From positions 310,001 to 374,000 of the forward strand of contig CAWKEY010000023.1 of assembly GCA_963848675.1 (NCBI GenBank): a stretch of 64,000 nucleotides of DNA. The letters are read 5' to 3'. The position numbers and the translations under genes are program-made. Below, in pieces: positions 25,652 through 35,224 of the stretch. Position 1 is the stretch's first letter. Every line of letters begins with the position of its first letter. The stretch is from CAWKEY01 sp963848675. Lineage in GTDB: Bacteria > Pseudomonadota > Gammaproteobacteria > Methylococcales > Methylomonadaceae. The notes under the pieces are model-generated. The model made no database searches. It had not been told where the DNA came from and saw nothing but the letters and a program-made list of their open reading frames with translations.

Positions 25652-26731
25652 ATGATAGAAAAACCCAAATGGCTGTTGCCATCCGCTGCTGTTCTTGCAC
25701 TGGTATTAGTCATTCTTTATGCGCTGGGACTAATTGGCGGCGGCGAAAAAGTTGAGCCCGGCACGCGCGCGCTTGCGGCTGAGCCCTTGCCCGCCGGCGC
25801 AGTGACCTTGATAGTCGGTAAACAAATGGCGGCTTACGTCCAGTCCTGGCCGGGTACGATACGTTCGCGCACGGTTGCCAACATTGCGCCTAAATACACG
25901 GCGCGCATTGTCAGTATTCATGTCAATGCCGGTGACCGGGTGAACAAAGGCGCTGTACTGGCGCGCTTGGACGAACGCGAAATGAGCGCGCGCGTTGCCG
26001 AAATTCAGGCGCAATTGGCTTCAGCCCGTGCCCAGGCCACACAAGCCTCGGCCGATGAACAAAGAATCCGGGGGTTATATGAAAAAGAAGCCGCCACGCG
26101 TGAGAACTATGATGCCGTGATCGCCCGGTCAAGCTCTGCGCAAGCACTGGTCCGGCAATCGGCCAATGCGGTTGAACAACAGCGCGTCAGTTTGGGCGAA
26201 AACACACTCAAGGCGCCGTTTGCCGGCATCATTACCGAGCGTCTGAAAGAACCCGGCGACATGGGCATGCCCGGCGATGCCATAGTGATACTGCAAAAAG
26301 CCGATGACTTGCGCCTGGAGGTTGCCCTTCCGAGCTCCTGCGCCGGACGCATCAAAATTGGCATGACGGTCGATGTCCGCATCGATAGCACCATTGGCCG
26401 TTTAAAAGCCCGCATTGATGAAATCGTGCCCGAAATTGATCAGGACACGCGCAGCCAGCTCGTTAAGGCCGTTTTACCGGCCGAGTCCGGTTTACAGCAC
26501 GGCCAGTTTGCCTGGCTGGAGCAAAACTGTTCCGATGATCAGGCCGTGCTGATGATACCGGCACGCGCGGTGCTGCATTACGGACAACTGGAAGCGGTTA
26601 AAGTGCTTGACAACAACCAGCTGGTTAGCCGCCATATCCGCACCGGCAAGCAGCGCGGCACTGACGTGGAAGTCCTCTCCGGCCTGCGGGAAGGCGAAAC
26701 CATCCTCATTGACAGCGGTTTACCAAAATGA
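25652..26731 (+). CDS. RND efflux periplasmic adaptor (MFP)
   Basis: A 359-residue membrane-fusion protein with an N-terminal anchor (WLLPSAAVLALVLVILYALGLI). The order is: lipoyl half (AKYTARIVSIHVNAGDRVNKGAVLARLDE), coiled-coil hairpin (about 110-180, including the LYEKEAATRENYDAV motif), second lipoyl half (LKAPFAGIITERLKEPGDMG) and the beta-barrel/membrane-proximal parts. Links the RND pump to the TolC-like channel. Its stop overlaps the next start (ATGA). Confidence 0.93.
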   Translation: MIEKPKWLLPSAAVLALVLVILYALGLIGGGEKVEPGTRALAAEPLPAGAVTLIVGKQMAAYVQSWPGTIRSRTVANIAPKYTARIVSIHVNAGDRVNKGAVLARLDEREMSARVAEIQAQLASARAQATQASADEQRIRGLYEKEAATRENYDAVIARSSSAQALVRQSANAVEQQRVSLGENTLKAPFAGIITERLKEPGDMGMPGDAIVILQKADDLRLEVALPSSCAGRIKIGMTVDVRIDSTIGRLKARIDEIVPEIDQDTRSQLVKAVLPAESGLQHGQFAWLEQNCSDDQAVLMIPARAVLHYGQLEAVKVLDNNQLVSRHIRTGKQRGTDVEVLSGLREGETILIDSGLPK

Positions 26732-29700
26732 GTGAAGATTTGCACAAAGCTCAATCCGGGCAGCCAAAAAAAGACAGTTTCACGGTCAGCATCGTCCGGC
26801 TTTTTACGACCTCGCAGCTGTCGCTATTATTTCTGATTATTTCGCTGCTGGCCGGCGCGGCGGCGCTGGTGCTGACCCCGCGGGAAGAAGACCCGCAAAT
26901 TATTGTGCCGGTAATGGATGTTTTTATTCAATATCCCGGCGCCAGCAGCGAGGAAGTCGAAAAACTGGTCACCACGCCGCTGGAAGTCCTGTTGCGGCAA
27001 ATCGATGGCGTGGAGTATGTCTATTCGGCATCCCGGCCCGGCGAAGCAGTGGTTACTGTGCGCTATTTTGTTGGCGAAAACCGTGAAAACAGTCTGTTCA
27101 AAACCCGCGATAAGCTCCTCGCGAATCTGGACAGTATTCCGGCGGGCGTTACTAATTGGGTCGTCAAACCCGTGGAAATTGATGACGTTCCGATCGTGCT
27201 GTTTAGTTTATCGACAGCAAAACCGGTGTATGACGCCATGACTCTGCGGCGTCTTGCCGATGAAATGATCGAAACCCTGAGAACGAGTGAAGACGTTGGT
27301 AAAAGCTGGGTAGTCGGCGGCGCTAAACGGCGCATTTCAGTGTACCCCGATCCTGCCAAACTGGTCTCGCGCAACACCAGTCTGCAAGAAATCAGGCAGG
27401 CGCTAAAAGCAGCCAATTTCAACCTGCAGGCTGGGGCCTTTGAGCAAGGCGGACGTGAACTCCTGCTTGAAGCAGGGCCTTTCTATCAAAGCGCTGAAGA
27501 CGTCGCCGCAACCGTTATTAAAAGCGTCAACGGCCGTCTGGTCTATCTGCGCGATATTGCCCGCGTCGAAGACGGTCCAGAGGAGACGGCGCATTACACT
27601 CGCATTGGTTTTGGCGCAGCCGTTGAGCATATGCGCAGCGTAGGCCAGACCACAGGCGAGCAAGCGCAGGCTGGCCAAGAACGGCCGATGGTGACGGTTG
27701 CCATCGCCAAACGCAAAGGCAGCAACGCCGTCAGTGTGGCTGAGCAGGTCATTAAAGCCGGCGAAAGTCTGCGCGGCACAGTGATTCCTGATGATGTCCT
27801 GATGACCATCACGCGCAATTATGGTGAAACCGCTGATCACAAGGTCAACGAACTGGTCAAGCATCTGGGTATCGCCATCCTGACCATCATCGTTTTGCTG
27901 GCGATCAGCTTAGGCTTAAAAGAATCCTTTATCGTTTCTATCGCGGTGCCGATGACCTTTGCTGTCACCCTGCTCTTCGATTTGATTTTCGGCTACACCA
28001 TCAACCGGGTGACCTTGTTCGCGCTGATTTTGTCGCTGGGTCTACTGGTCGACGATCCCATCGTCGATGTCGAGAATATTCACCGGCATTACAAGCTGCG
28101 CAAGGAACCGCCTTTGCGCGCGCTGCTGACCGCAGTCGACGAGGTCCGTCCGCCCACCATACTGGCTACCTTTGCGGTGGTTCTGTCGTTTATTCCGATG
28201 TTTTACATCACCGGCATGATGGGACCTTATATGGCGCCCATGGCCTTTAATGTGCCGATCGCCATGCTGCTGTCACTGATTATCGCCTTTACCGTGACGC
28301 CTTGGGCCAGCTACCGTCTGCTGAAAGGCGATTATGGCAAAGGCCATCATGAGGCTTTTGACTTAAAAAAGAGCGCAAGTTTTCGCATCTACAATGCCGT
28401 GCTGTCCCCCCTGCTGGCTTCACCGAAGCGTGCCTGGCTGTTTATCCTGTTCATTGTCATCGCCTTTGCCGGCTCTGCCCTGCTGGCCGTGACCCGTGCG
28501 GTACCGCTGAAGCTATTGCCTTTCGACAACAAGAACGAGCTGCAACTGGTCATTGACATGCCCAAAGGCACGACGCTGGAGCGAACCGATGAAGTGGCCG
28601 GCGCTTTGGGACGTTACCTGGCCACGGTGAATGAGGTCACCGACTATCAGATCTATGTCGGACTGGCCTCGCCCATGGATTTTAATGGCATGGTCCGGCA
28701 TTACTACCTGCGCCAGGGCAGCGAAACCGGCGAAGTGCGCATCAACCTGATCGACAAGGAGCAGCGCCAGCATCAATCCCATGACATTGCCTTGCGCATT
28801 CGTCCCGACATCGAACGCATCGGCCAAGATTACGGCGCCAACATCAAGATTGTCGAACTGCCGCCAGGCCCGCCGGTATTATCGACTGTCGTTGCCGAAG
28901 TCTATGGCCCGGCCGAAGCCCGCTATACCGACATCATCAACGTTTCCAATTCAGTAAAAAGCGCGCTGGCGGCAACCGAAGGCGTGGTGGATGTAGATGA
29001 TTTTGTCGATGCCGAACATGAAAAAATGCATTTTCGCCTGAACCAGGAAAAAGCCGCCCTTCATGGCATCAGCACCGCCCAGGTTGCCGACACCTTGAAA
29101 CTGGCCTTGCAAGGCGGCGTCGCCGGTACCGTCCATATCAGTTCGGAACGAAACCCCCTGGATATCGTCCTGCAATTGGACCGGGCCGAGCGCTCTTCCG
29201 CGCCTGATTTATTGGCTTTGCGCGTCAAATCCGGCAGCGGCCAATTAGTCGCGCTCAGTGAAATTGGAACCATGACCTTTGAATCGGGCGATCAGACCAT
29301 TTACCATAAAAACCTGCAACGGCTGTCTTATGTCACCGCGGAAATGGCCGGACGCAGTCCGGTTGAAGCGATTCTGGATATGTTCGATTATTTTGACGCG
29401 CATCCCCTGCCTCCGGGTTACAGCACCGACCTGGCCGGAGAAGGCGAATGGAAAATTACCGTCGATGTCTTCCGCGATCTGGGCCTGGCCTTTGCCGCCG
29501 CCATGGTCATGATCTATGTGCTGCTGGTCGGACAGACCGGCTCCTTAGGCATACCGCTAGTCATGATGATCGCCATTCCCTTAACCATCATCGGCATCAT
29601 GCCCGGTTTCTGGCTGCTCAATCTGTTTACCACACCGGTTGCAGGCTACCCGACACCGATTTACTTTACCGCAACCGCCATGATCGGCATGATTGCGCTG

Positions 29701-30018
29701 GCTGGCATTGTGGTCAGGAACTCCATTATTCTGATCGACTTCATCGAACGCAGCTACTACAAAGATACTGAAACGACCCTCGTTGACGCTTTGATAGAAG
29801 CCGGCGCCACACGCTTGACACCGATATTCCTGACCGCCGCAGCAGCGGTATTCGGCTCGGCGATTATCGTCATGGATCCGATCTTCTCGGGGTTGGCCTG
29901 GAGTTTCATTTTCGGCATCGTCGCCTCTACCCTCTTCTCTCTGGTCGTCATTCCGGTCGTCTATTTTTTAATCAAACGCAATCAGCCGAAGCGGCTGGAG
30001 CTTGGTCTGGAGGAATAG
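26728..30018 (+). CDS. RND efflux transporter
   Basis: A 1096-residue inner-membrane proton-driven pump of the AcrB/D/F superfamily. Typical layout: TM1 near residue 32-52 with the TPREEDPQI motif, first periplasmic loop, TM2-6 (about 385-560), second periplasmic loop with the PPGPPVL segment, TM8-12 at the C terminus ending in an FGIVASTLFSLVVIPVVYFLI helix. Asp residues in GLLVDDPIVDVENI (TM4) are the expected proton relay. The substrate cannot be told from the sequence; the related pump at 44867 shares this subtype. Confidence 0.94.
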   Translation: MSEDLHKAQSGQPKKDSFTVSIVRLFTTSQLSLLFLIISLLAGAAALVLTPREEDPQIIVPVMDVFIQYPGASSEEVEKLVTTPLEVLLRQIDGVEYVYSASRPGEAVVTVRYFVGENRENSLFKTRDKLLANLDSIPAGVTNWVVKPVEIDDVPIVLFSLSTAKPVYDAMTLRRLADEMIETLRTSEDVGKSWVVGGAKRRISVYPDPAKLVSRNTSLQEIRQALKAANFNLQAGAFEQGGRELLLEAGPFYQSAEDVAATVIKSVNGRLVYLRDIARVEDGPEETAHYTRIGFGAAVEHMRSVGQTTGEQAQAGQERPMVTVAIAKRKGSNAVSVAEQVIKAGESLRGTVIPDDVLMTITRNYGETADHKVNELVKHLGIAILTIIVLLAISLGLKESFIVSIAVPMTFAVTLLFDLIFGYTINRVTLFALILSLGLLVDDPIVDVENIHRHYKLRKEPPLRALLTAVDEVRPPTILATFAVVLSFIPMFYITGMMGPYMAPMAFNVPIAMLLSLIIAFTVTPWASYRLLKGDYGKGHHEAFDLKKSASFRIYNAVLSPLLASPKRAWLFILFIVIAFAGSALLAVTRAVPLKLLPFDNKNELQLVIDMPKGTTLERTDEVAGALGRYLATVNEVTDYQIYVGLASPMDFNGMVRHYYLRQGSETGEVRINLIDKEQRQHQSHDIALRIRPDIERIGQDYGANIKIVELPPGPPVLSTVVAEVYGPAEARYTDIINVSNSVKSALAATEGVVDVDDFVDAEHEKMHFRLNQEKAALHGISTAQVADTLKLALQGGVAGTVHISSERNPLDIVLQLDRAERSSAPDLLALRVKSGSGQLVALSEIGTMTFESGDQTIYHKNLQRLSYVTAEMAGRSPVEAILDMFDYFDAHPLPPGYSTDLAGEGEWKITVDVFRDLGLAFAAAMVMIYVLLVGQTGSLGIPLVMMIAIPLTIIGIMPGFWLLNLFTTPVAGYPTPIYFTATAMIGMIALAGIVVRNSIILIDFIERSYYKDTETTLVDALIEAGATRLTPIFLTAAAAVFGSAIIVMDPIFSGLAWSFIFGIVASTLFSLVVIPVVYFLIKRNQPKRLELGLEE

Positions 30019-30086
30019 GTGTAGCGGCCTGCAAACATCGCTCAGGAACCACAATGTGTGCAAATAAGAAATCAGAGCGGAATCCC

Positions 30087-30186
30087 AATGCCGTTAAGTT
30101 AAGCCCAAGTAGGTGCGGATTTATCCGCACAGTGCGAATAAATTCGCACCTACAATAAACACAAGTTCCCTTAACTTAACGACATT
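30087..30186 (+). repeat. 100-bp MITE with 17-bp inverted ends
   Basis: Left end AATGCCGTTAAGTTAAG, right end the complement of AATGTCGTTAAGTTAAG (one mismatch). Flanked by a 12-bp direct repeat GAGCGGAATCCC (30075-30086 and 30187-30198), consistent with a target duplication. The core is a nested palindrome (GTAGGTGCGGA ... TTCGCACCTAC). Same end family as 5301-5463; the core motif recurs at 58318-58359. Confidence 0.8.
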
Positions 30187-30229
30187 GAGCGGAATCCCTA
30201 TCGCCAAAAGGTTGTTTTGTAACTCCTGT

Positions 30230-30884
30230 GTTCGGGCTGGGGTCAGGTTGCCAAGCAAGATCGCGCAGTGGCAAGCCTCAGGCTTATCTCAAGCCGGCTA
30301 CTGTCGTCAGCAGGAGCTGTGCGCTCACAAATTTAGTTATTGGAAGCGCAAATTACAGACTCCCTGCAAGTCCGTAGCGCATGAACCAGCCACAGGCTTT
30401 GCTCGGGTTCAGGTTGATACGGGTGTTGAATTGTCTTCTTTTCAGGGCTTATCCCGGCGCTTTAACGATGGCGCCCAGTTAACCGGGATTACCCTGGATA
30501 ATGTGTGCCTGATCAAGCAACTGCCTGAGGTGTTCGGTGACTGGTGCGGTGATGCGTCCGGCGCTGTCACTGACCGAGGCCTATCTCTACCGGCAACCGA
30601 TTGACTTTCGTAAATCCTACCGTGGATTGTCGGCGATTGTTGAATGTGAATTAGGTCATAACCCATTTGCCGGTGGGTTGTATGCCTTTACCAATAAACA
30701 GCGCACTAAAATCAAATGTCTGTTTTGGGAGGACAATGGTTTTGTGCTGTATTACAAAACGCTGAGCGAGGATAAATTCCACTGGCCTAAGGGTGATGAC
30801 GCGCTGCTTACCTTGACGGGTCAGCAGCTAAATGGTTGCTCGATGGTTTCGATATCAGCGCCATGAAGGGGCATAAAAAATACA
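30230..30884 (+). pseudogene. IS66-family remnant (tnpA/tnpB parts)
   Basis: A TnpA-like segment (IAQWQASGLSQAGYCRQQ ... KFSYWKRKL ... LTGITLDNVCLIKQLPEVF) runs into TnpB (SLTEAYLYRQPIDFRKSYRGLSAIVE ... FWEDNGFVLYYKTL ... FHWP). TnpB is broken by a 1-base deletion at about 30832 (QQLN then GCSM instead of WLLDGFDISAMKGHKK). The third gene and the element ends are missing. It is a different IS66 branch from the intact element at 7541. Confidence 0.8.
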
Positions 30885-31567
30885 GAAGGATACAGAACCT
30901 ATGTAGATTATTGAATTTATTTTTGTTTACAGGATTGTTGTGATCTTGTGGCATCGGTTCACTGTTAAAATTCTTGGATATTCTTGTCTATTATTTCGAG
31001 CATTCTTGTATATTTTAGAGTCAGAAATTGCTCAAAAAATCGGCACTGATGTCTATGTGATCATAAAACATCAAAAGCGCCCTCCTCTTAATTTCTGAAT
31101 GATGTTTAGCGTTAACAAGAACCATTCAATCCAGATTTCCGAATAACAACATACCAACGGAAAGCGGACAGCGAACCAACTAGCATTACCGGCCAAGACC
31201 GGGCGGAAATCTTACACCTATTCTGGTGGTTCCTCACCACAACGCTGGCACAAACATTATTTATCTCTAGTCATCAAATTCTTGTACAAACAATCTGAGC
31301 ATCCCGGAAAACTTCAGCACGTCAATTTGTTCTTGATAGAACTCAAAAAACTCCCACAGTTCTCCCATTACATCACCAGGGCTTTACCGGATACTACACG
31401 CCATGTTGAGGAAGCGGATTCATGGCGGAGGAATACCAGCAGCTTCAAAATCAGGTAATTTTTATTTCTATTTATAGTTGAACATAAAATGATAATCACG
31501 ATAGAACAGTGATTACGACAGGAGATTTAACCCAACGAATCAAACGTAAATCATCGAGAATACTGAC
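30885..31567. other. AT-rich region without supported gene
   Basis: 683 bases. An open stretch without ATG (31147-31458, about 103 codons) ends in TAA, with composition unlike an obvious gene; it may be a decayed gene. A putative ribosome site GACAGGAGA lies near 31520. No terminator or repeat recognised. Probably the leader region of the following operon. Confidence 0.45.
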
Positions 31568-31663
31568 ATGAAAAGATTACCGGAAGAAGTTCCACAAAAA
31601 CGACAAATGGATGCTCAATGGCGAAACTTTAACTTATCAACCACACAGATTAGGTCGAACTAA
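31568..31663 (+). CDS. Possible 31-residue coupled leader peptide
   Basis: ATG 31568 opens a short frame (MKRLPEEVPQKRQMDAQWR..., basic and hydrophilic) whose TAA overlaps the next ATG (TAATG), which would couple translation of the two. A weak GAGAA precedes it. There is no similarity I recognise; it might be the remnant of a gene end. Low confidence. Confidence 0.3.
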   Translation: MKRLPEEVPQKRQMDAQWRNFNLSTTQIRSN

Positions 31664-33123
31664 TGACTACAAACAACGAAATAACCGTTATAGAACCAAA
31701 TTTTGAAAAGTTCAAAAGATTAGCTGAACAAGGGGATGCCAATAGTCAATCGTTGTTAGGGAATTTTTACCAATATGGACTTGAAAATGTTAAACAAGAC
31801 TATGTAGAAGCATTTAAGTGGTATAAAAAAGCGGCTGAACAAGAGCCATATGCTTACTATGACGTAGGCAATTGTTATCGATATGGATATGGAATTGAAC
31901 AGGATGATGTCAAAGCATTTGAGTCGTATAAACAAGCCGCAGAAAATCATAGTTTGGATGCTCGACGTTGCCTAGCAGATTGTTACTATCATGGGCGTGG
32001 AGTTGAACAGGATTATAGTCAAGCTGCTTATTGTTACGAACAAGCCGATAATTCAGAAGGAAAAATAAGTTCTCAATGGCTTAACTGTCAAATTAAGATG
32101 AAAAACTTTGATTTGGCAAAACAAGCTATTGCAGAAGTATATAGCGATGCCTTTGATTCTGAAAAAGATTATAAAGACACTTGCTTAACCGCTATTGGAC
32201 TGGCCGAGCAATTAGAAGAAAAAAACCAACAACTTGAATTAGAAATTAAGGAAAAAGAAAAAGCATATCGTGCTATACATGAAAAAGAAAAAGAAATGTT
32301 GTCTTTCTTCACCCATACCATGCGTAACGCTTTGGCCACTGCGCCGGAATCGCTTAGGCAAGCCATTCATTTGTTAGGCAGCGAGGTATACGAAAAAGAC
32401 ACCAAGCACTATCAAGCGATCAACAAAATTGCGTCACTGTTTTCCACGCTATCCTTAACCGATTGCTTAATTGACACCTTTAAGCAGTCCATCAGCGACC
32501 CGCAAGAGTTTAAACAATCCTGGCAAAAAGATCACACGGGGGAAGCAACGCCTAAGTGGGTGATTGCTTCGGCCTTACGGCAATCGCTAAACCGCATCAT
32601 TTTTATGAGCGACACCAGCGAGTTAAGAAAGCTGCTTGATAACCCGGAAACGGCGTTAATCAAGGCGACGCGCAAGTCGTTTATCGAAGAAATTTTGCCG
32701 CTTAATGTCGATAGTCAAGGTGTTGATGTATTCTATGACTGGGCTTTTAAGCATATTTCGGTAATTGATGTGTCTATAGCAGACTGCGATAAGCTGAATT
32801 TTGGCGTTAATCAAATCCGCTTTTCTTTGTTGTTTGCCATCACCTCTGAGCTTATTTTGAACGCTTTAAAATATTGGGATGGCGAGAACCGCATTCAAAT
32901 TAGCTGGCAGTTGGCAGAACAAGGCAGCTATGTGTTTTCGGTTAAAAACCATTGCAAAGCCAATGCGACCAGCAATTTAGCCGGAACCCATAAAGGCTTG
33001 GCATTTATCAAGCGATTGGTTGAACTATTAGGCGACCAAGCACAATTTAATTGTAAAAGCGAAGACCAGCTTTTTACAGCCGAGTTAATTTTAAATAAAG
33101 CCTTATTTGACGGGGAATTATGA
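31663..33123 (+). CDS. SEL1-repeat histidine-kinase-like protein
   Basis: A 486-residue soluble protein without membrane segments. Order: three to four SEL1/TPR-like repeats (about 14-145; LLGNFYQYG-x-EAFKWYKKAAEQ, YYDVGNCYRYGYG, CLADCYYHGRGVEQDYSQAAYCYEQA), a charged coiled coil (about 180-212), a histidine-containing helix FFTHTMRNAL (His218), and a GHKL-type ATPase: N-box SELILNALKYWDGE (Asn400) and G-box GTHKGLAFIKRL. It overlaps the receiver-HEPN gene by ATGA, so the two form one unit. I infer that the SEL1 part senses a ligand and His218 donates phosphate to the partner. Confidence 0.75.
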   Translation: MTTNNEITVIEPNFEKFKRLAEQGDANSQSLLGNFYQYGLENVKQDYVEAFKWYKKAAEQEPYAYYDVGNCYRYGYGIEQDDVKAFESYKQAAENHSLDARRCLADCYYHGRGVEQDYSQAAYCYEQADNSEGKISSQWLNCQIKMKNFDLAKQAIAEVYSDAFDSEKDYKDTCLTAIGLAEQLEEKNQQLELEIKEKEKAYRAIHEKEKEMLSFFTHTMRNALATAPESLRQAIHLLGSEVYEKDTKHYQAINKIASLFSTLSLTDCLIDTFKQSISDPQEFKQSWQKDHTGEATPKWVIASALRQSLNRIIFMSDTSELRKLLDNPETALIKATRKSFIEEILPLNVDSQGVDVFYDWAFKHISVIDVSIADCDKLNFGVNQIRFSLLFAITSELILNALKYWDGENRIQISWQLAEQGSYVFSVKNHCKANATSNLAGTHKGLAFIKRLVELLGDQAQFNCKSEDQLFTAELILNKALFDGEL

Positions 33124-34490
33124 ATATCTTATGGATTGAAGATTTTGGCGGTGGTTTGCCCACAGGCACCGGTACATTAAATTCGATGTTTCAGGATTTA
33201 ATCAGCTTTGACAATTGGGATGAAGACGAGCTTAGTTTGTTGAGCACACCCAGCGATTTGGAAAACTTTTGTAAAGAGAATTCGGCTTTGCATTGTGTTT
33301 ATTTATGTCGCCATTATTTCGATTATGCTGAATTTAAGATAAACAACGAGTTAGCCAAAAACATTGATGCGGTTATTATCGACATTCGCTTGGATAATAA
33401 CGTCGATTTTAATTTGCCCATTCCTAGCAGCTCTCACACCAAAGCAAAATTTCATGAGGAAGCTGGTTTTTATATTTTTAATGACTTGGTGCATTTAGGA
33501 TTTCCTGCCGAAAAAATGTGTTTTATGACCGGAGAAAAGAATTCTTTTAGCGGTTTTAAAAAACAATGCGATGACATTTATATTCCAGAAGTCGTAGGCT
33601 TTGAAAAAGGAGACGCTAATTTTGGGAAGTTAAGACAATGGATGAAAGAACGAGAAACTGATTATGCGATTTTAAGGCGAGGGATTATTGAAGGTTGTCG
33701 GCAATTAAAGGAATTAAAGGAAAAGTTACGTTTTGACAAATTCAGCAAGGATGATAAACAGCCAGCTTTCTTGGATGCAGATGATTATTTGGATGTTTTA
33801 GAAAACCTTTTACCTTTGCGTGAACCCGGTAACAAAGCCACATTATATAAAATCTTTATCAGAACGTTAGCGCACGAATGGGAAGAATCGGTTGAGCCTA
33901 AAAAAATAGATGATGACCAAACAACATTGGCATTTTCATGGGTCATGAAAATGACCCGTAACTGGATGGCGCATAATTCAACCGCCATTTTTAAAAATCT
34001 GACGGAACAAGATGTCGCTTATTTGTTCATTTGCAATATGCGGGCTATTTTCGACTTGGGTAGCGAAACAAAGGACTATGAAAAAAATCTGTTTTCGTTG
34101 TTCAATAAAAGTGAAGAAAGTGAAGCATTTAAAGAGTCTGAACTAATCGTTAAAGAAAAGCGTATTCCATTGGTTAAGCACTTTGTTTCATACTTTAATG
34201 AAAAGACTAAGAGAACTCAGGTTCATAACATACTGCATGAGTTACAAAACAATAAAGCTAAATTAAGAGCAAAAGGCGATGACTTTTTTATAACCGGACT
34301 TTATCACTCATTTTGGTTTTTAACTTCAGAACACGACGATAAAAAAGATAAAGCCTTAGAAAATAATCGCAATCCAAACCAAGTTTACATATCAAGGCAC
34401 TATACATTTTATTGTTTCGATTACGCTCAGTCCGAGTTTTTACTAAAATTTGCCAGTCATATTTACAATTGTAGCTTTCCAGAGGCATAA
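33120..34490 (+). CDS. Receiver domain fused to HEPN-like domain
   Basis: A 456-residue protein. N-terminal receiver-like domain (about 1-165): MNILWIEDFGGG with the acidic pocket (Glu7, Asp8), AVIIDIRLDNN with the phospho-acceptor Asp88, FMTGE (Thr) and EKGD (Lys). A larger insertion than in classic receivers separates Asp8 and Asp88. The C-terminal part (about 200-456) is helical and has KMTRNWMAHN, i.e. Arg280-Asn-x3-His285, the RX4-6H motif of HEPN ribonucleases. Upstream kinase-like gene overlaps by ATGA. The layout suggests a phosphorylation-controlled RNase effector; this is inference. AT-rich compared with neighbours. Confidence 0.65.
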   Translation: MNILWIEDFGGGLPTGTGTLNSMFQDLISFDNWDEDELSLLSTPSDLENFCKENSALHCVYLCRHYFDYAEFKINNELAKNIDAVIIDIRLDNNVDFNLPIPSSSHTKAKFHEEAGFYIFNDLVHLGFPAEKMCFMTGEKNSFSGFKKQCDDIYIPEVVGFEKGDANFGKLRQWMKERETDYAILRRGIIEGCRQLKELKEKLRFDKFSKDDKQPAFLDADDYLDVLENLLPLREPGNKATLYKIFIRTLAHEWEESVEPKKIDDDQTTLAFSWVMKMTRNWMAHNSTAIFKNLTEQDVAYLFICNMRAIFDLGSETKDYEKNLFSLFNKSEESEAFKESELIVKEKRIPLVKHFVSYFNEKTKRTQVHNILHELQNNKAKLRAKGDDFFITGLYHSFWFLTSEHDDKKDKALENNRNPNQVYISRHYTFYCFDYAQSEFLLKFASHIYNCSFPEA

Positions 34491-34495
34491 CCATC

Positions 34496-34693
34496 ATGAC
34501 CACCACCGTAAAAACCGAAATTCCCGATCAACTCTGGCAACAGGCGCAATACATGATTCAGCAAGGTTGGGTCGGCAATATGGACGAATTGATTGCCGAA
34601 TCCATGCGCCGTTATCTGGAATCGCATCTTGAAACGATGAATGAGCGTTTCATTCGCGACGATGTTGACTGGGGCTTGCATGGTCAAGACTAG
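34496..34693 (+). CDS. CopG-like antitoxin
   Basis: A 65-residue protein with a ribbon-helix-helix-like start (TTTVKTEIPDQLWQQAQYMIQQGWVGNMDELIAESMRRYLESH). It sits 5 bases after the receiver-HEPN gene and overlaps the PIN toxin start by 14 bases, typical of type II toxin-antitoxin pairs. Confidence 0.75.
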   Translation: MTTTVKTEIPDQLWQQAQYMIQQGWVGNMDELIAESMRRYLESHLETMNERFIRDDVDWGLHGQD

Positions 34694-35174
34694 CCCGGTC
34701 GTCATCGCCGACGCGGGACCACTCATTCATCTGGATGAATTGGCTTGCCTCGATATTCTGGCCGATTTTGGCAAGGTTATTGTTCCCGAAGCGGTCTGGC
34801 TTGAAGTGCAGCGTCATCGTCCGCAGGCAATGACATCATTACCAACGCTGTTTGCTCGGCAAAGCCCGCTAATGTCTTCTCCATTGGTCAAGGCGCTGAC
34901 GCCACTCTACACCTTGCATATCGGTGAACAAGAAGCTTTGCATTTGTGCGTTGAGTTCGGTGACTGCCTGTTGTTGACCGATGACACCGCCGCGCGTCTT
35001 GCCGCCAAAAGCCTGAGCATTAAGGCGCATGGCACGCTGGGCCTATTAATCCGAGCAATACGCAGACAGTCCCGCTCAAAATCCGAGGTCTTGGCCTTGT
35101 TGCGAGACATTCCCAAACAAACGACTTTGCATATTCGTCCGGATTTACTGACGGAAGTGATTGCCGATGTGTAA
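34680..35174 (+). CDS. PIN-domain toxin (DUF3368-like)
   Basis: A 164-residue predicted ribonuclease: IADAGPLIHLDELACLDIL (first acidic residue), a variable middle, GEQEALHLCVEFGDCLLLTDDTAARLAAKSL (Glu and Asp residues of the PIN active site) and GTLGLLIRAIR. Start at ATG 34680 within the antitoxin end; upstream in-frame starts would extend deep into the antitoxin. Partner of 34496-34693. Confidence 0.85.
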   Translation: MVKTSPVVIADAGPLIHLDELACLDILADFGKVIVPEAVWLEVQRHRPQAMTSLPTLFARQSPLMSSPLVKALTPLYTLHIGEQEALHLCVEFGDCLLLTDDTAARLAAKSLSIKAHGTLGLLIRAIRRQSRSKSEVLALLRDIPKQTTLHIRPDLLTEVIADV

Positions 35175-35224
35175 GTAAACGCCAAATAACAAGGCGATGA
35201 GCCGCAAGCCCCATTGAACCACTT

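Noticed and set aside
30113..30604. One 163-codon gene starting in the MITE
   Set aside because: Its first third is the MITE; only the later part is IS66 TnpA-like, so I annotated the remnant instead.
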